From NCBI RefSeq assembly GCF_007018905.1, contig NZ_CP041402.1, positions 5,258,001 to 5,322,000 on the forward strand: DNA of 64,000 bases, in the 5' to 3' direction. This document shows, piece after piece, positions 37,768 to 49,231 of this stretch (position 1 is its first letter; the number at the start of each line of letters is the position of its first letter). This stretch comes from Tardiphaga sp. vice304 (GTDB lineage: Bacteria; Pseudomonadota; Alphaproteobacteria; Rhizobiales; Xanthobacteraceae). The notes beneath the pieces are model-generated. The model searched no databases. It was not told where the DNA came from and saw only the letters and a list, made by a program, of their open reading frames with translations. The translations under genes and the position numbers were made by a program.

Positions 37768-38583
37768 TCAGGGCAGCTCGGCGCGCTTTGCCGGACGGGC
37801 CACCGGAGCGCTCTTCGGCACATTGGTCACGGCCGGGGTGTCGGGCAACGCTTCCTGGCCGATCATTTCGGCAGCGACCGGGGCGACCTTCATCTCGCCG
37901 AGCCGGGAACGGACGTCCGCCGTCAGGCCGGGATAGGACGCCACCGGGGTGAATTCGGCGGTCTGGCCGTTGCCGGTGCGGACGCCGGAAAACGCCACCA
38001 GCCCGCTCGACGTCGCGATGACGTCGCCGGGGCGCAGCGACGAATCCAGCGTCAGATCGACCGGCGCGAGGCCGGCGGGATCGCGGCCGTTGCAGGTGCA
38101 GTCGGCGCGCAGCGCCTTGCGATAGGCAAAGGCGTTCTCGGACTCCGCATAGCGCTCGCCATTGGTCGATGAGGCGCCCTCGATGGTGCTGCCGAAAAAC
38201 ACCTTGGTCGGGCTGGCCGGGCAGAACGCCTGGCACATCTGCGCCGGGCTGGCGGTGCGGCCGAGCGGAAAATACTTGCCGTCGCAGCTGCGCACGCAGA
38301 AGGACGGGCCGGAGCTGCCGCCACCGCTGCTGGCCATCGGGCGCGGCGGCGGAGGCGCGGGGGTGTTGAGGCCGAACGGATCGGCGAAGAAATTGGTTTC
38401 CGGCGGCGCGCCGCGGCGCGGCTGCTGCTTCTGCGGCGGGCCGCCGCCAAACAGAAAGTCGAAAAAGCCTTCGGCGGCCGCCAGGTTCGGCGTCAATGAC
38501 AGCGCAAGGCCGAGCACGATGGCGGCGAACAGGCCGGGACGCGCGAATTTCCGCGACAATTTCCGATTGTGACGCAACGCCAA
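37768..38583 (-). CDS. DUF2865 exported protein
   Basis: The 271-residue protein has an N-terminal signal peptide (hydrophobic core LFAAIVLGLALSLTPNLAAA, cleavage near residue 37), a Pro/Gly-rich segment, then the DUF2865 core with conserved cysteines: FCVRSCDGKYFPLG, MCQAFCPASPTKVFFGSTIE and CTCNGRDPAGL. The cysteines probably form disulfides in the periplasm. The family is typical of rhizobia and its function is unknown. It converges on the unknown plus-strand gene at 37336. Confidence 0.88.
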   Translation of the reverse strand: MALRHNRKLSRKFARPGLFAAIVLGLALSLTPNLAAAEGFFDFLFGGGPPQKQQPRRGAPPETNFFADPFGLNTPAPPPPRPMASSGGGSSGPSFCVRSCDGKYFPLGRTASPAQMCQAFCPASPTKVFFGSTIEGASSTNGERYAESENAFAYRKALRADCTCNGRDPAGLAPVDLTLDSSLRPGDVIATSSGLVAFSGVRTGNGQTAEFTPVASYPGLTADVRSRLGEMKVAPVAAEMIGQEALPDTPAVTNVPKSAPVARPAKRAELP

Positions 38584-38728
38584 CTCCGCAACGCACTAAA
38601 GGCCGGGCGGACACCGCCCCACGCGAAGTCAGCCTACATCGGTATGGTAAATGAGAGGTTTACAGGCGAGGCACCGCGGAGCCCCGTTCCTTCTCTCCGT
38701 GGAGGGAGAGCCGACGCCATAGCTTCCC

Positions 38729-39151
38729 TCATCGGAAGAATACCCAGTTGGTCAACAGGAACACCGGCATCAGGATGGCGCCGGACCACAGCATGTAGCC
38801 GAAGAAGCTCGGCATCCTGACGCCGGCATCGCGCGATCGCATAGACCATGAAGTTCGGCGCGTTGCCGATATAGGTGTTGGCGCCCATGAAGACCGCGCC
38901 GGCCGAGACCGCCGCCAGCATGGCCGTCCCAGTGGTCATCAGGAATTTCGCATTGCCGCCGGCGAATTCGAAGAACACCAGATAGGTCAGGGCATTGTCG
39001 AGGAAGGAGGACAGCGCGCCGGTCAGCGAGAAGTAGGCGGAGATGTTCGGCGTGCCGTCGGCATGCGTCACCAGCCGATCGCAATCGACAGCAGCAGCAA
39101 TCCCCACCACAGCGACAGCGCCGCGCCGTCAAGCTGCGCGTGACCCGTCAT
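38729..39151 (-). pseudogene. Remnant of a sodium:proton antiporter (frameshifts and internal deletion)
   Basis: Three frames together spell an antiporter. It starts at an ATG overlapping the pyrE stop ([17 protein letters not shown], then LLLLSIAIGW), shifts into THADGTPNISAYFSLTGALS and GANTYIGNAPNFMVYAIAR, and shifts again at about 38838 to DAGVRMPSFFGYMLWSGAI, ending VFFR-stop at 38729. The second shift fits a 2-base loss in a GCGCGC run. Intact relatives are about 400 residues, so most of the middle is deleted. The TGATG coupling to pyrE is still in place. Confidence 0.8.
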
Positions 39152-39711
39152 CCTTTGAGGAATTCGCCGGCCTTATAGAGCGAGCGGAATTCCACGCCAG
39201 CCTTGGCGAAGGTCTCAGCGGCGCCCTCGTCGCGATCGACCATCGTAAAGACCAGCACGACATTGCCCCCGGCCTCGCGCACCGCGTCCAGCGCCTTGAC
39301 CGCGGAGCCGCCGGTGGTGGTGACGTCCTCGACGATGACGATGCGCTTGCCTTCCAGCGTCTCGCCCTTGGTGAGACCTTCGACGGCGAGGCGGGCGCCA
39401 TGCTCCTTCGGCTTCTTGCGGACGAAGAACGCCGAAATCGGGTGGTTCTTCAGCCAAGACAATTGCGCGATGGCGCCGGCCAGCGGCACCGCGCCCATTT
39501 CCAGCCCGCCGACGTAATCGAGATTGTCCTCGCGCAGCGCGTCATAGGTCAGCTCGGCGAGCAGCGCGGCCCCTTCGGGGTGGCACATCGTCGGCTTCAG
39601 GTTGAAATAGAAGTTGCTGGTACGGCCCGAGGCCAGCGTGATCTCGCCATAGCCGAACGAGCGTTCACGGATGATGTCGAACAGGCGGGCGCGGGCGGCT
39701 GATTTGGTCAA
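39148..39711 (-). CDS. pyrE: Orotate phosphoribosyltransferase
   Basis: The 187-residue enzyme makes orotidine monophosphate in pyrimidine synthesis. It carries the PRPP-binding motif [20 protein letters not shown] near residue 125, an N-terminal [14 protein letters not shown] segment and the [10 protein letters not shown] and [11 protein letters not shown] loop regions. The stop overlaps the start of the decayed antiporter (TGATG). Confidence 0.96.
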   Translation of the reverse strand: MTKSAARARLFDIIRERSFGYGEITLASGRTSNFYFNLKPTMCHPEGAALLAELTYDALREDNLDYVGGLEMGAVPLAGAIAQLSWLKNHPISAFFVRKKPKEHGARLAVEGLTKGETLEGKRIVIVEDVTTTGGSAVKALDAVREAGGNVVLVFTMVDRDEGAAETFAKAGVEFRSLYKAGEFLKG

Positions 39712-39855
39712 GGTAATCTCTTTCCATGAAGTCGCGGCAATCTAGACCCCACGGCGCAGACATTCCAGCGCCGAAGCACGATCTGCAATAGATGCAGGTC
39801 AATTTGGCCGGGCCTGCCGGCGATGCTACAGACGTTAAACCCCCGGGGAGCCCGC

Positions 39856-40482
39856 ATGACCATCGAACTGCATACGTGGAATACGCCGAATGGCCGCAAG
39901 ATCGCGGTCGCGCTCGAGGAAATGGGGCTGCCTTACCGCGTCGTCCCCATCAACATCGCCAAGGGCGAACAACAGAAGCCGGACTTCCTGGCGATCAGCC
40001 CGAACAACAAGATTCCGGCGATCGTCGACCCCGAGGGCCCGGACGGCGTGCCGGTCAGCGTGTTCGAATCCGGCGCGATCCTGCTCTATCTCGGCGAGAA
40101 GACCGGCAAATTCCTGCCCAAGCCGCTGCTGCAGCGGATCCCGGTGTATGAATGGCTGATGTGGCAGATGGGCGGCTTTGGCCCGATGCCCGGCCAGGTG
40201 CATCATTTCATCGCGCTGGAGAACGAGGCGGAGCGCGCCTACGGGCTGAAGCGCTTCTCCGACGAGACCCGCCGGCTGTACGGCGTGCTCGACCGGAGGC
40301 TGGCGACCCACGACTTCGTCGCCGATGAGCTGTCGATCGCCGACTTCGCAATCCTCGGCTGGGTCTGGCGCCACCAGCGCCACAAGGTCGACCTGGCGGA
40401 TTTCCTGCATGTGGCGCGCTGGTACGAAACGCTGATGGCGCGCCCTGGCGTGAAGCGCGGTTTCGAGGTGAAGCTGGATTGA
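39856..40482 (+). CDS. Glutathione S-transferase family protein (YfcG/YghU-like)
   Basis: The 208-residue protein has a thioredoxin-fold N-terminal domain starting MTIELHTWNTPNGRKIAVAL, with the TPNGRK motif typical of nu-class disulfide-bond oxidoreductases, the ISPNNKIPAIVDP cis-Pro loop and FESGAILLYLGEKTG. The helical C-terminal domain has LSIADFAILGWVWRH. It probably uses glutathione in disulfide reduction. GGGGAGCCCGC precedes the ATG at 39856; longer upstream frames lack support. Confidence 0.92.
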   Translation: MTIELHTWNTPNGRKIAVALEEMGLPYRVVPINIAKGEQQKPDFLAISPNNKIPAIVDPEGPDGVPVSVFESGAILLYLGEKTGKFLPKPLLQRIPVYEWLMWQMGGFGPMPGQVHHFIALENEAERAYGLKRFSDETRRLYGVLDRRLATHDFVADELSIADFAILGWVWRHQRHKVDLADFLHVARWYETLMARPGVKRGFEVKLD

Positions 40483-40486
40483 TGCA

Positions 40487-40598
40487 GTAGCCCGGATGAA
40501 GCGAAGCGCAATCCGGGGCCGGCGCTTCCATTGAAGCTCTCCCCCCGGGATTGCGTCGACGCGCCGCTGAAGCGGCGCGGCGACTTCATCCGGGCTAC
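40487..40598. repeat. Interspersed palindromic element (GTAGCCCGGATGAA type)
   Basis: GTAGCCCGGATGAA (40487-40500) and TTCATCCGGGCTAC (40585-40598) are perfect complements, with inner arms GCGCAATCC/GGGATTGCG and a GCGCCGCTGAAGCGGCGC hairpin. It lies between the convergent GST and polA genes and is a second repeat family. Confidence 0.85.
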
Positions 40599-40603
40599 GA
40601 ACC

Positions 40604-43600
40604 TCAATGCGCCTCTTCCCAGTTGTTCGCCGCGCGGGCATCGACCTGCAGCGGCACATGCAGCAGCACCGCCGGAAACGGCGCGTCCTGCATGACGTGC
40701 TGCACCACCGGCAAGGTCGCCGCGACCTCGTCGTCGGGCACCTCGAAAATCAGTTCGTCGTGCACCTGCAGCAGCATTTTCGCCGACAGATTCTTCTCGG
40801 CGAGCGCCTCCTCCATCCGCACCATGGCGCGGCGGATGATGTCGGCGGCGGTGCCTTGCAACCGCGCATTGATCGCGGCGCGTTCGTTGAAGGCGCGAAT
40901 CGAGGCGTTCGACGCCTTGATGTCCGGGTAGTGGCACTTGCGGCCGAACAACGTCTCGACATAGCCGTGCAACCGGCAGAAATCCCGCGTCTGGTCCATG
41001 TAGGCGCGGATGCCGGGGAAGCGCTCGAAATACTTCTTGATGTAGGCGCCGGCTTCCTCACGGGGGATGCTCAACTGATTGGCGAGGCCGAACGCCGAGA
41101 TGCCGTAGATGATGCCGAAATTGATCGCCTTGGCGCGACGCCGGATATCGGCCGGCATGTCCTTGACCGGCACGCCGAACATTTCCGAGGCCGTCATCGC
41201 GTGAATGTCGATGCCCTCCTGGAACGCGGTGCGCAAAGCCGGCACGTCGGCGACTTCCGACAGCAGCCGCAGCTCGATCTGCGAATAATCCGCCGATACC
41301 AGCTTGTGGCCGGGGGCTGCGACGAAGGCGCGGCGGATCTTGCGGCCGTCCTCGGTGCGCACGGGAATGTTCTGCAGGTTGGGTTCGTTCGACGACAGCC
41401 GCCCGGTGGTGGTCGCGGCCAGCGCGTAGGTGGTGTGGACGCGGTGCGTCTGCGGATGCACGTAATTCGGCAGCGCGTCGGTATAGGTCGAGCGCAGTTT
41501 CGAGACCTGCCGCCAGTCGAGAATCTTGCGCGGCAATTCGTGGCCCTGCTCGGCCAGCTCATCCAGCACCTGCGCCGAGGTCGACCACGCGCCGGTCTTG
41601 GTCTTCGAGCCCCCCGGCAGGCCCATCTTGCCGAACAGCACATCGCCGAGCTGCTTCGGGCTGCCGATGTTAATTTCCTCGCCGGCGATCTCGCGGATCT
41701 CGGCCTCGATGCGCGCGGCGGTCTGCGCGAAATCCGCCGACAATCTCGACAGCACCTGGCGGTCGATCGAAATGCCGCGCCGCTCCATCCGCGCCAATAC
41801 CGAGATCAGCGGCCGCTCCAGCGTCTCGTAAACCGTGGTCATGTGCTCAGCGGCCAGCCGCGGCTTCAGCACGCGCCACAGCCGCAGCAGCACGTCAGCA
41901 TCTTCCGCGGCATAGGCGGTGGCGCGGTCGATCGTGACCTGGTCGAACGCCACCTTGGCCTTGCCGGAGCCGATCACCTCGCCGTAGCTCAGCATCTTGT
42001 GGCCGAGCCATACTTCCGCCAGCGCCTCGAGGCTGTGTGCATTGCGCCCGGCATCGAGCGCATAGGACATCAACTGCACGTCGTCATGATTGCGGATGGT
42101 GACGCCGTGCTGCGCGAACAGCACCGAGGTGAATTTGATGTTGAAGCCAATTTTCAGCAGCCCCGCGGACTCCAGCAGCGGCCGCAGCGCGTCGAGCGCG
42201 TCCGACGCCTTGATCTGGTCGGGCTCCAGCCCCGACGCGAACAGGCCGGCGGCGTCGCCGGACTGCTTGTGGTTCAGCGGCACGTAGCAACCATCATTGG
42301 GCCCCAGCGCCAGCGCGATGCCGACCAGATCGGCCTGCATCGGATCGATCGATGACGCCTTGGCTTCGAAAGCGACATGGCCGGTATCGTGGATGCGCGC
42401 GATCCATCTGTTGAGATCATCGAGCGTGCGGACGGGCTTGTAGGCCTCGCGATCGACCGGGGTCTTTCGCGCAGCGGCGGCGCGCGCGGCGGCAAAGGCA
42501 ACCGTGGTGAGCTGTTGCTTGTCGCCCTGGCCCGTGGTGTGCGCGCTGAACGTGCCACCCTTGAGGTCGCTCCCTCCCCCCCTGCGGGGGAGGGTTGGGG
42601 AGGGGGGTGAGCCCAAAGCGCCGGCGTCGGAGCCGGTGCCCCCCCCTTCCCGGCCCTCCCCCGCAAGGGGGGAGGGGGCATTGCTGCCGGCGTTCCAGTC
42701 GCTGCCGTCGCGACGCTTGCCAGCGACACCGCCTTCGGCCTCGATGTCACTTGGATCCAGCTGCGAATATTCCGCGACGCGCCGCGTCAGCGTGGAGAAT
42801 TCCATCGCCTTCAGGAACGCGATCAGTTTTCGCGCGTCCGGCTCATGAACCGCGAGCTCGTCGAGCGGCACGTCGAGCACCACCTTATCATCGAGCAGCA
42901 CCAGCTGCCGCGAGATCCGCGCCTTCTCGGCGTGTTCGATCAGCGACTCCCGCCGCTTCGGCTGCTTGATCTCGCCCGCCCGCTGCAGCAGCGTTTCGAG
43001 GTCACCATACTCGTTGATCAGCTGCGCCGCGGTCTTGATGCCGATGCCCGGCACGCCCGGCACATTGTCGACGCTGTCGCCGGCCAGTGCCTGCACCTCG
43101 ACCACCTTGTTCGGCGGCACGCCGAATTTCTCGATCACCTCGGCAATGCCGAGCCGACGGTCCTTCATCGTGTCGTACATGGTGACGCAATCGGTCACGA
43201 GCTGCATCAGGTCCTTGTCAGACGACACGATGGTCGCGGTGGCGCCGCGTTCGCAGGCCTCGCGTACATAGGTCGCGATCAGGTCGTCGGCCTCGAACCC
43301 GCCCTGCTCGATACTCGGCAGATCGAAGGCGCGCACGGCGTCGCGGATCAGCGAGAATTGCGGGATCAGATCGTCCGGCGCCGGCGGCCGGTGCGCCTTG
43401 TATTCGGGATATAGCTTGTTGCGGAAAGTCACTTCGCTCTTGTCGAAGATGATCGCCAGATGGGTCGGCCGGTTGTCCGGCGGCATGTCGCGCAACAGCT
43501 TCCACAGCATGTTGCAGAAGCCGAGCACGGCATTGACCTGCAGCCCGTCGGACTTGCGGGTCAGCGGCGGCAGCGCGTGATAGGCGCGGAAAATATAGCC

Positions 43601-43690
43601 GGAGCCGTCGACCAGGAAGACATGGTCGCCCTTCGACAGGGCTTTGGCGGCGACGGGCTGGGCGGCGGCGGTTTCTGAGGTTTTCGGCAT
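40604..43690 (-). CDS. polA: DNA polymerase I
   Basis: The 1028-residue polymerase has an N-terminal 5'-3' exonuclease (VFLVDGSGYIFRAYHALPPL, GGFEADDLIATY, SSDKDLMQLV, LAGDSVDNVPGVPGIG), a 3'-5' exonuclease-like domain (about 425-620) and a polymerase domain with motif A DYSQIELRLL, motif B RRAKAINFGIIYGIS and motif C QVHDELIFE. Two oddities are visible. Residues about 338-374 are an in-frame copy of the intergenic CCCTCCCC palindrome. The proofreading domain has EAK in place of the DxE metal motif, and Thr where the second acidic residue is expected (NIKFTS), though YAAEDAD remains. Confidence 0.96.
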   Translation of the reverse strand: MPKTSETAAAQPVAAKALSKGDHVFLVDGSGYIFRAYHALPPLTRKSDGLQVNAVLGFCNMLWKLLRDMPPDNRPTHLAIIFDKSEVTFRNKLYPEYKAHRPPAPDDLIPQFSLIRDAVRAFDLPSIEQGGFEADDLIATYVREACERGATATIVSSDKDLMQLVTDCVTMYDTMKDRRLGIAEVIEKFGVPPNKVVEVQALAGDSVDNVPGVPGIGIKTAAQLINEYGDLETLLQRAGEIKQPKRRESLIEHAEKARISRQLVLLDDKVVLDVPLDELAVHEPDARKLIAFLKAMEFSTLTRRVAEYSQLDPSDIEAEGGVAGKRRDGSDWNAGSNAPSPLAGEGREGGGTGSDAGALGSPPSPTLPRRGGGSDLKGGTFSAHTTGQGDKQQLTTVAFAAARAAAARKTPVDREAYKPVRTLDDLNRWIARIHDTGHVAFEAKASSIDPMQADLVGIALALGPNDGCYVPLNHKQSGDAAGLFASGLEPDQIKASDALDALRPLLESAGLLKIGFNIKFTSVLFAQHGVTIRNHDDVQLMSYALDAGRNAHSLEALAEVWLGHKMLSYGEVIGSGKAKVAFDQVTIDRATAYAAEDADVLLRLWRVLKPRLAAEHMTTVYETLERPLISVLARMERRGISIDRQVLSRLSADFAQTAARIEAEIREIAGEEINIGSPKQLGDVLFGKMGLPGGSKTKTGAWSTSAQVLDELAEQGHELPRKILDWRQVSKLRSTYTDALPNYVHPQTHRVHTTYALAATTTGRLSSNEPNLQNIPVRTEDGRKIRRAFVAAPGHKLVSADYSQIELRLLSEVADVPALRTAFQEGIDIHAMTASEMFGVPVKDMPADIRRRAKAINFGIIYGISAFGLANQLSIPREEAGAYIKKYFERFPGIRAYMDQTRDFCRLHGYVETLFGRKCHYPDIKASNASIRAFNERAAINARLQGTAADIIRRAMVRMEEALAEKNLSAKMLLQVHDELIFEVPDDEVAATLPVVQHVMQDAPFPAVLLHVPLQVDARAANNWEEAH
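42570..42679. repeat. Palindromic element inside polA
   Basis: CTCCCTCCCC...GGGGGAGGG and CCCTCCCCCGCAAGGGGGGAGG arms show the same design as the intergenic elements. It is translated as a Gly/Pro/Ser-rich insert (APSPLAGEGREGGG and SPPSPTLPRRGGG) without breaking the frame. Confidence 0.88.
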
Positions 43691-43897
43691 GGCGGCAATT
43701 TAGGGATTTTTGGCGGGGAAAGACACCCCCAACTCCTTTGTCATCGCCCGCGAAAAGCGGCGATCCAGTACACGCCGGCCGGTGTTTACTGGATCGCCCG
43801 GTCGAGCCGGGCGACGACAGTTGAGTGTAAGGAACCTTGCATCCACGGCAGTTCCATGAGCCCCTGAACGACCATATCGCCCGCAGGAAGACCCCCG

Positions 43898-44497
43898 ATG
43901 CCCGAACTCGCCGAACTGATGGACAAGATGAAGGCGGTGGAGACCGAGATCGAGACCGAACTGTCGCGGCGGCGCGAGGAGCTGCGTTTCCACATCGAGA
44001 ACCGCAAAATCGTATTCGACCGGAGCATCGAGGAGCTGCAGCGCGCCATCAAGGTGCGGGCCTCGAAATATCTGTTCAACGCCAATCCGCTGATCGTGCT
44101 GACCGCGCCGGTGATCTATTCGCTGATCGTCCCCTTCGTGCTGGTCGACCTGATGGTGATGGCCTATCAGGCGATCTGCTTTCCGGTCTACGGCATCCCC
44201 AAGGTGCGGCGCCGCGACTACCTCGTGTTCGACCGCCACCATCTGGCCTATCTCAACATCATCGAGAAGATAAATTGCGCCTACTGCTCCTATTGCAATG
44301 GCGTCGCCGGCTTCGTCCGCGAGGTCACCGCGCGCACCGAGATCTATTGGTGCCCGATCAAACACGCCCGCCGCATGCTGGGCCCGCACCCGCATTACGT
44401 CGGCTTCGCCGATTTCGGCGACGCCCAGGGTTTTCGCGACAGGATGGCGGCGCTGAAGGATGGCGTGAAGCTGGACCGCCCCCCGAACGCGATGTGA
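43898..44497 (+). CDS. Unknown membrane protein with cysteine cluster
   Basis: The 199-residue protein is unknown to me by name. It has an N-terminal coiled coil (MDKMKAVETEIETELSRRRE), a central pair of hydrophobic helices (PLIVLTAPVIYSLIVPFVLV, DLMVMAYQAICFPVYGI), then a cysteine motif CAYCSYCNG and a later YWCPIKHARR that could bind a metal. The C-terminus is soluble (HPHYVGFADFGDAQGFRD). It diverges from polA and converges on the acyltransferase gene; no operon partner is seen. Confidence 0.75.
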   Translation: MPELAELMDKMKAVETEIETELSRRREELRFHIENRKIVFDRSIEELQRAIKVRASKYLFNANPLIVLTAPVIYSLIVPFVLVDLMVMAYQAICFPVYGIPKVRRRDYLVFDRHHLAYLNIIEKINCAYCSYCNGVAGFVREVTARTEIYWCPIKHARRMLGPHPHYVGFADFGDAQGFRDRMAALKDGVKLDRPPNAM

Positions 44498-44501
44498 GCC
44501 G

Positions 44502-45569
44502 CTACTCCGCCGGCTGCAGTGCTGCGGGTTTGCGCTTTGGCGCGATCCAGAACCTCTCCGGCCGCTCGAACAGGAAGGTCGCGCCGACCAGCAGCGCCAG
44601 CCGCCAGATAATCAGCGCGCCGATGATGCCGCTGAGCGTGACCAGCAGCGCGATGGTGCCTATGTCGAGCGAAGCGAACTTCAGCAGCAACACCCGCGCC
44701 GTGGCCATCGGCAGGAAGAAGGCGAGATAAATCACGATCGAATGCTCGCCGCAGAAACGCAGCAACTGCAGCCACTGCATTTTTGCCAGCAGCGTTCCCG
44801 CCACGATGATGGCCACCGCGCCGGCGAAGCCAAGCGCCAGCGACACCACCGGCCATCCACTGATACCGGCATGGACCAGCGCGCCATTGACCAGCGCCCA
44901 GGCGACGAGGCCCGCCAGCGCCAGCACGGGTTTTGCGCGGGCACGGTCCGACAGCGCAAACACCTGCGTGGCAAACAAATAGCCGGAATAGAAATACACG
45001 AACCGCGAACAGAACTCGTCGATCATCGTCCAGCCGGTGACGATATGCGCGGTCTCCAGCAGCGCCGCGACGCCCCACACCAGCCACGGCGGCACCCGGC
45101 GCAGCGCCTTGGTCAGCATGAAGAACACCGGCAGCATGTAGATGAACCACAGCGTCCCGAACGGCTCGATGTAGGATTGCAGATAGAGCGCTGCGACCCC
45201 GCCCCAGCCGCCGTGCTCGGCGGCAAGGCCCGGCGCCTTGAAGGCGAACTGGATGGTCACCCACAGCGCGTAGAAATAGACGAAGTGCACCACCTTGCGG
45301 TCGAGATAGGTGCGCCAGTCGCGATCGATGACGCGGGCCAGGAACAGGCCGGAGATCAGGAAGAAGTCCGGCATGCGGAACGGCTTGGCGAATTCCACCA
45401 GCCCGTGCATGTAGCCGGTCTGCCCGGCGGCCAGTTCGACCCGCAGCACCGAATGCATCATCACCACCATGACGATGCAGATGCCCTTGGCGTAGTCGAC
45501 CCAGTCGATCCGCTCCGAGCCGGAAAGCGCCGCCCGGTCGACGACCGCGAAACTGCCGCTGGTGGTCAT
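44502..45569 (-). CDS. Acyltransferase-3 family membrane protein
   Basis: The 355-residue protein has about ten membrane helices and starts with the family pattern DWVDYAKGICIVMVVMMHSV, whose His is the conserved catalytic residue, followed by RMPDFFLISGLFLARV. Such proteins move acyl groups such as acetyl or succinyl onto sugars of surface polysaccharides. The donor and acceptor are unknown. I start at the ATG at 45569, behind CGAGGGATCACC. Confidence 0.88.
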   Translation of the reverse strand: MTTSGSFAVVDRAALSGSERIDWVDYAKGICIVMVVMMHSVLRVELAAGQTGYMHGLVEFAKPFRMPDFFLISGLFLARVIDRDWRTYLDRKVVHFVYFYALWVTIQFAFKAPGLAAEHGGWGGVAALYLQSYIEPFGTLWFIYMLPVFFMLTKALRRVPPWLVWGVAALLETAHIVTGWTMIDEFCSRFVYFYSGYLFATQVFALSDRARAKPVLALAGLVAWALVNGALVHAGISGWPVVSLALGFAGAVAIIVAGTLLAKMQWLQLLRFCGEHSIVIYLAFFLPMATARVLLLKFASLDIGTIALLVTLSGIIGALIIWRLALLVGATFLFERPERFWIAPKRKPAALQPAE

Positions 45570-45749
45570 GGTGATCCCTCGTGGTCCGCCCTGCCTGTTG
45601 GCGCCATTATCGGGGAGCACCAGTTTATACCACCTTTCCGGGATCGCGGAATCTGCGGTTCTCAGCGGATTGTGATGAATGGATTACCGCTTTTGCCCTG
45701 CGGCATTGCCTGCGCTAAGACGCCCGAAGCCGCGAGAAAGCATTAACCA

Positions 45750-48365
<2,616 letters not shown>

Positions 48366-48381
48366 AGCTCAGGCGTCGGCG

Positions 48382-48410
48382 TTCACCTCTCCCCGCTGGG
48401 GAGAGGTGAA
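48382..48410 (+). terminator. Perfect 13-bp stem-loop after hrpB
   Basis: TTCACCTCTCCCC and GGGGAGAGGTGAA pair around a GCT loop, 16 bases after the hrpB stop. It is a half-unit of the CTCTCCCC repeat family and a likely terminator. Confidence 0.65.
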
Positions 48411-48569
48411 GAGAAGGCAACGCCAGCGGGTTGGTTCGCTACCGCTTTCGCGGAGGACGACACCTGAGTTTGGGGCGGCTAATCCGCCCACATTAACCCG
48501 TTACTCATCCTTTTCGCCAAAATAGCAGCAACGGCTTCCGTCCGGAACGGACGGTGCCGAAGGCATGTG

Positions 48570-49124
48570 ATGAGATCGTCCTCTATCGGCGGCGATCAGT
48601 GGGGTTGGCGTATGCGTGGCATCATGTTCCTGGCGGCGATCCTGATCGGACTGGGCACCGTGATGGCGCAGGTCGCTGACCGGATGACGACCGTCACCCC
48701 GGCGATGGCCAAGAGCACGCTGAGCGCCGCCCGGCAGGACAGCCCGCCCACCGGCCGCAGCCTCAGCCTGTCGAGCGATCCGCGCGGTCATTTCCAGGCC
48801 GAAGGCCGCATCGAGGGCCAGCGCATCGGCTTCATGGTCGATACCGGCGCCTCGGTCATCGCTTTGAACGAAAAATCCGCCGCCCGATTCGGCCTGCGGC
48901 CGTCGCGCGCCGACTACAACGCCAACGTGACCACCGCCAACGGCACCATCAAGGCCGCCCGCACCAGGCTCGCGATGGTCGAAATCGGTGGGCTGGTGGT
49001 GCGCGATGTCGAAGCGATGGTGCTGCCCGACGAGGCGCTGTCGGAGAACCTGCTCGGCCTGTCGTTCCTGTCGCGGCTGAAGCGCTTCGAATATGCCAAC
49101 GGCCGCATGGTGCTCGAGCAGTAA
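48570..49124 (+). CDS. Retropepsin-like aspartic protease, membrane-anchored
   Basis: The 184-residue protein has an N-terminal membrane anchor (residues about 16-37), a linker, and a retroviral-type aspartic protease domain with the active motif VDTGAS (Asp91), followed by SENLLGLSFLSRLKRFE, the pattern of clan AA TIGR02281 proteins. It probably faces the periplasm as a dimer. I start at the ATG at 48570 with GAAGG upstream; GTG at 48567 and an ATG at 48612 are alternatives. The substrate is unknown. Confidence 0.88.
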   Translation: MRSSSIGGDQWGWRMRGIMFLAAILIGLGTVMAQVADRMTTVTPAMAKSTLSAARQDSPPTGRSLSLSSDPRGHFQAEGRIEGQRIGFMVDTGASVIALNEKSAARFGLRPSRADYNANVTTANGTIKAARTRLAMVEIGGLVVRDVEAMVLPDEALSENLLGLSFLSRLKRFEYANGRMVLEQ

Positions 49125-49231
49125 GGCATCCCGACATCGGGCCAGTGTCGCAGCGATGACACGCGCTTGCCTTTCCAGCGCCGCGTGGTTTGGCTAAGGC
49201 TGGGGAACTGTTCCCTACAGCGAGGCCGCCG

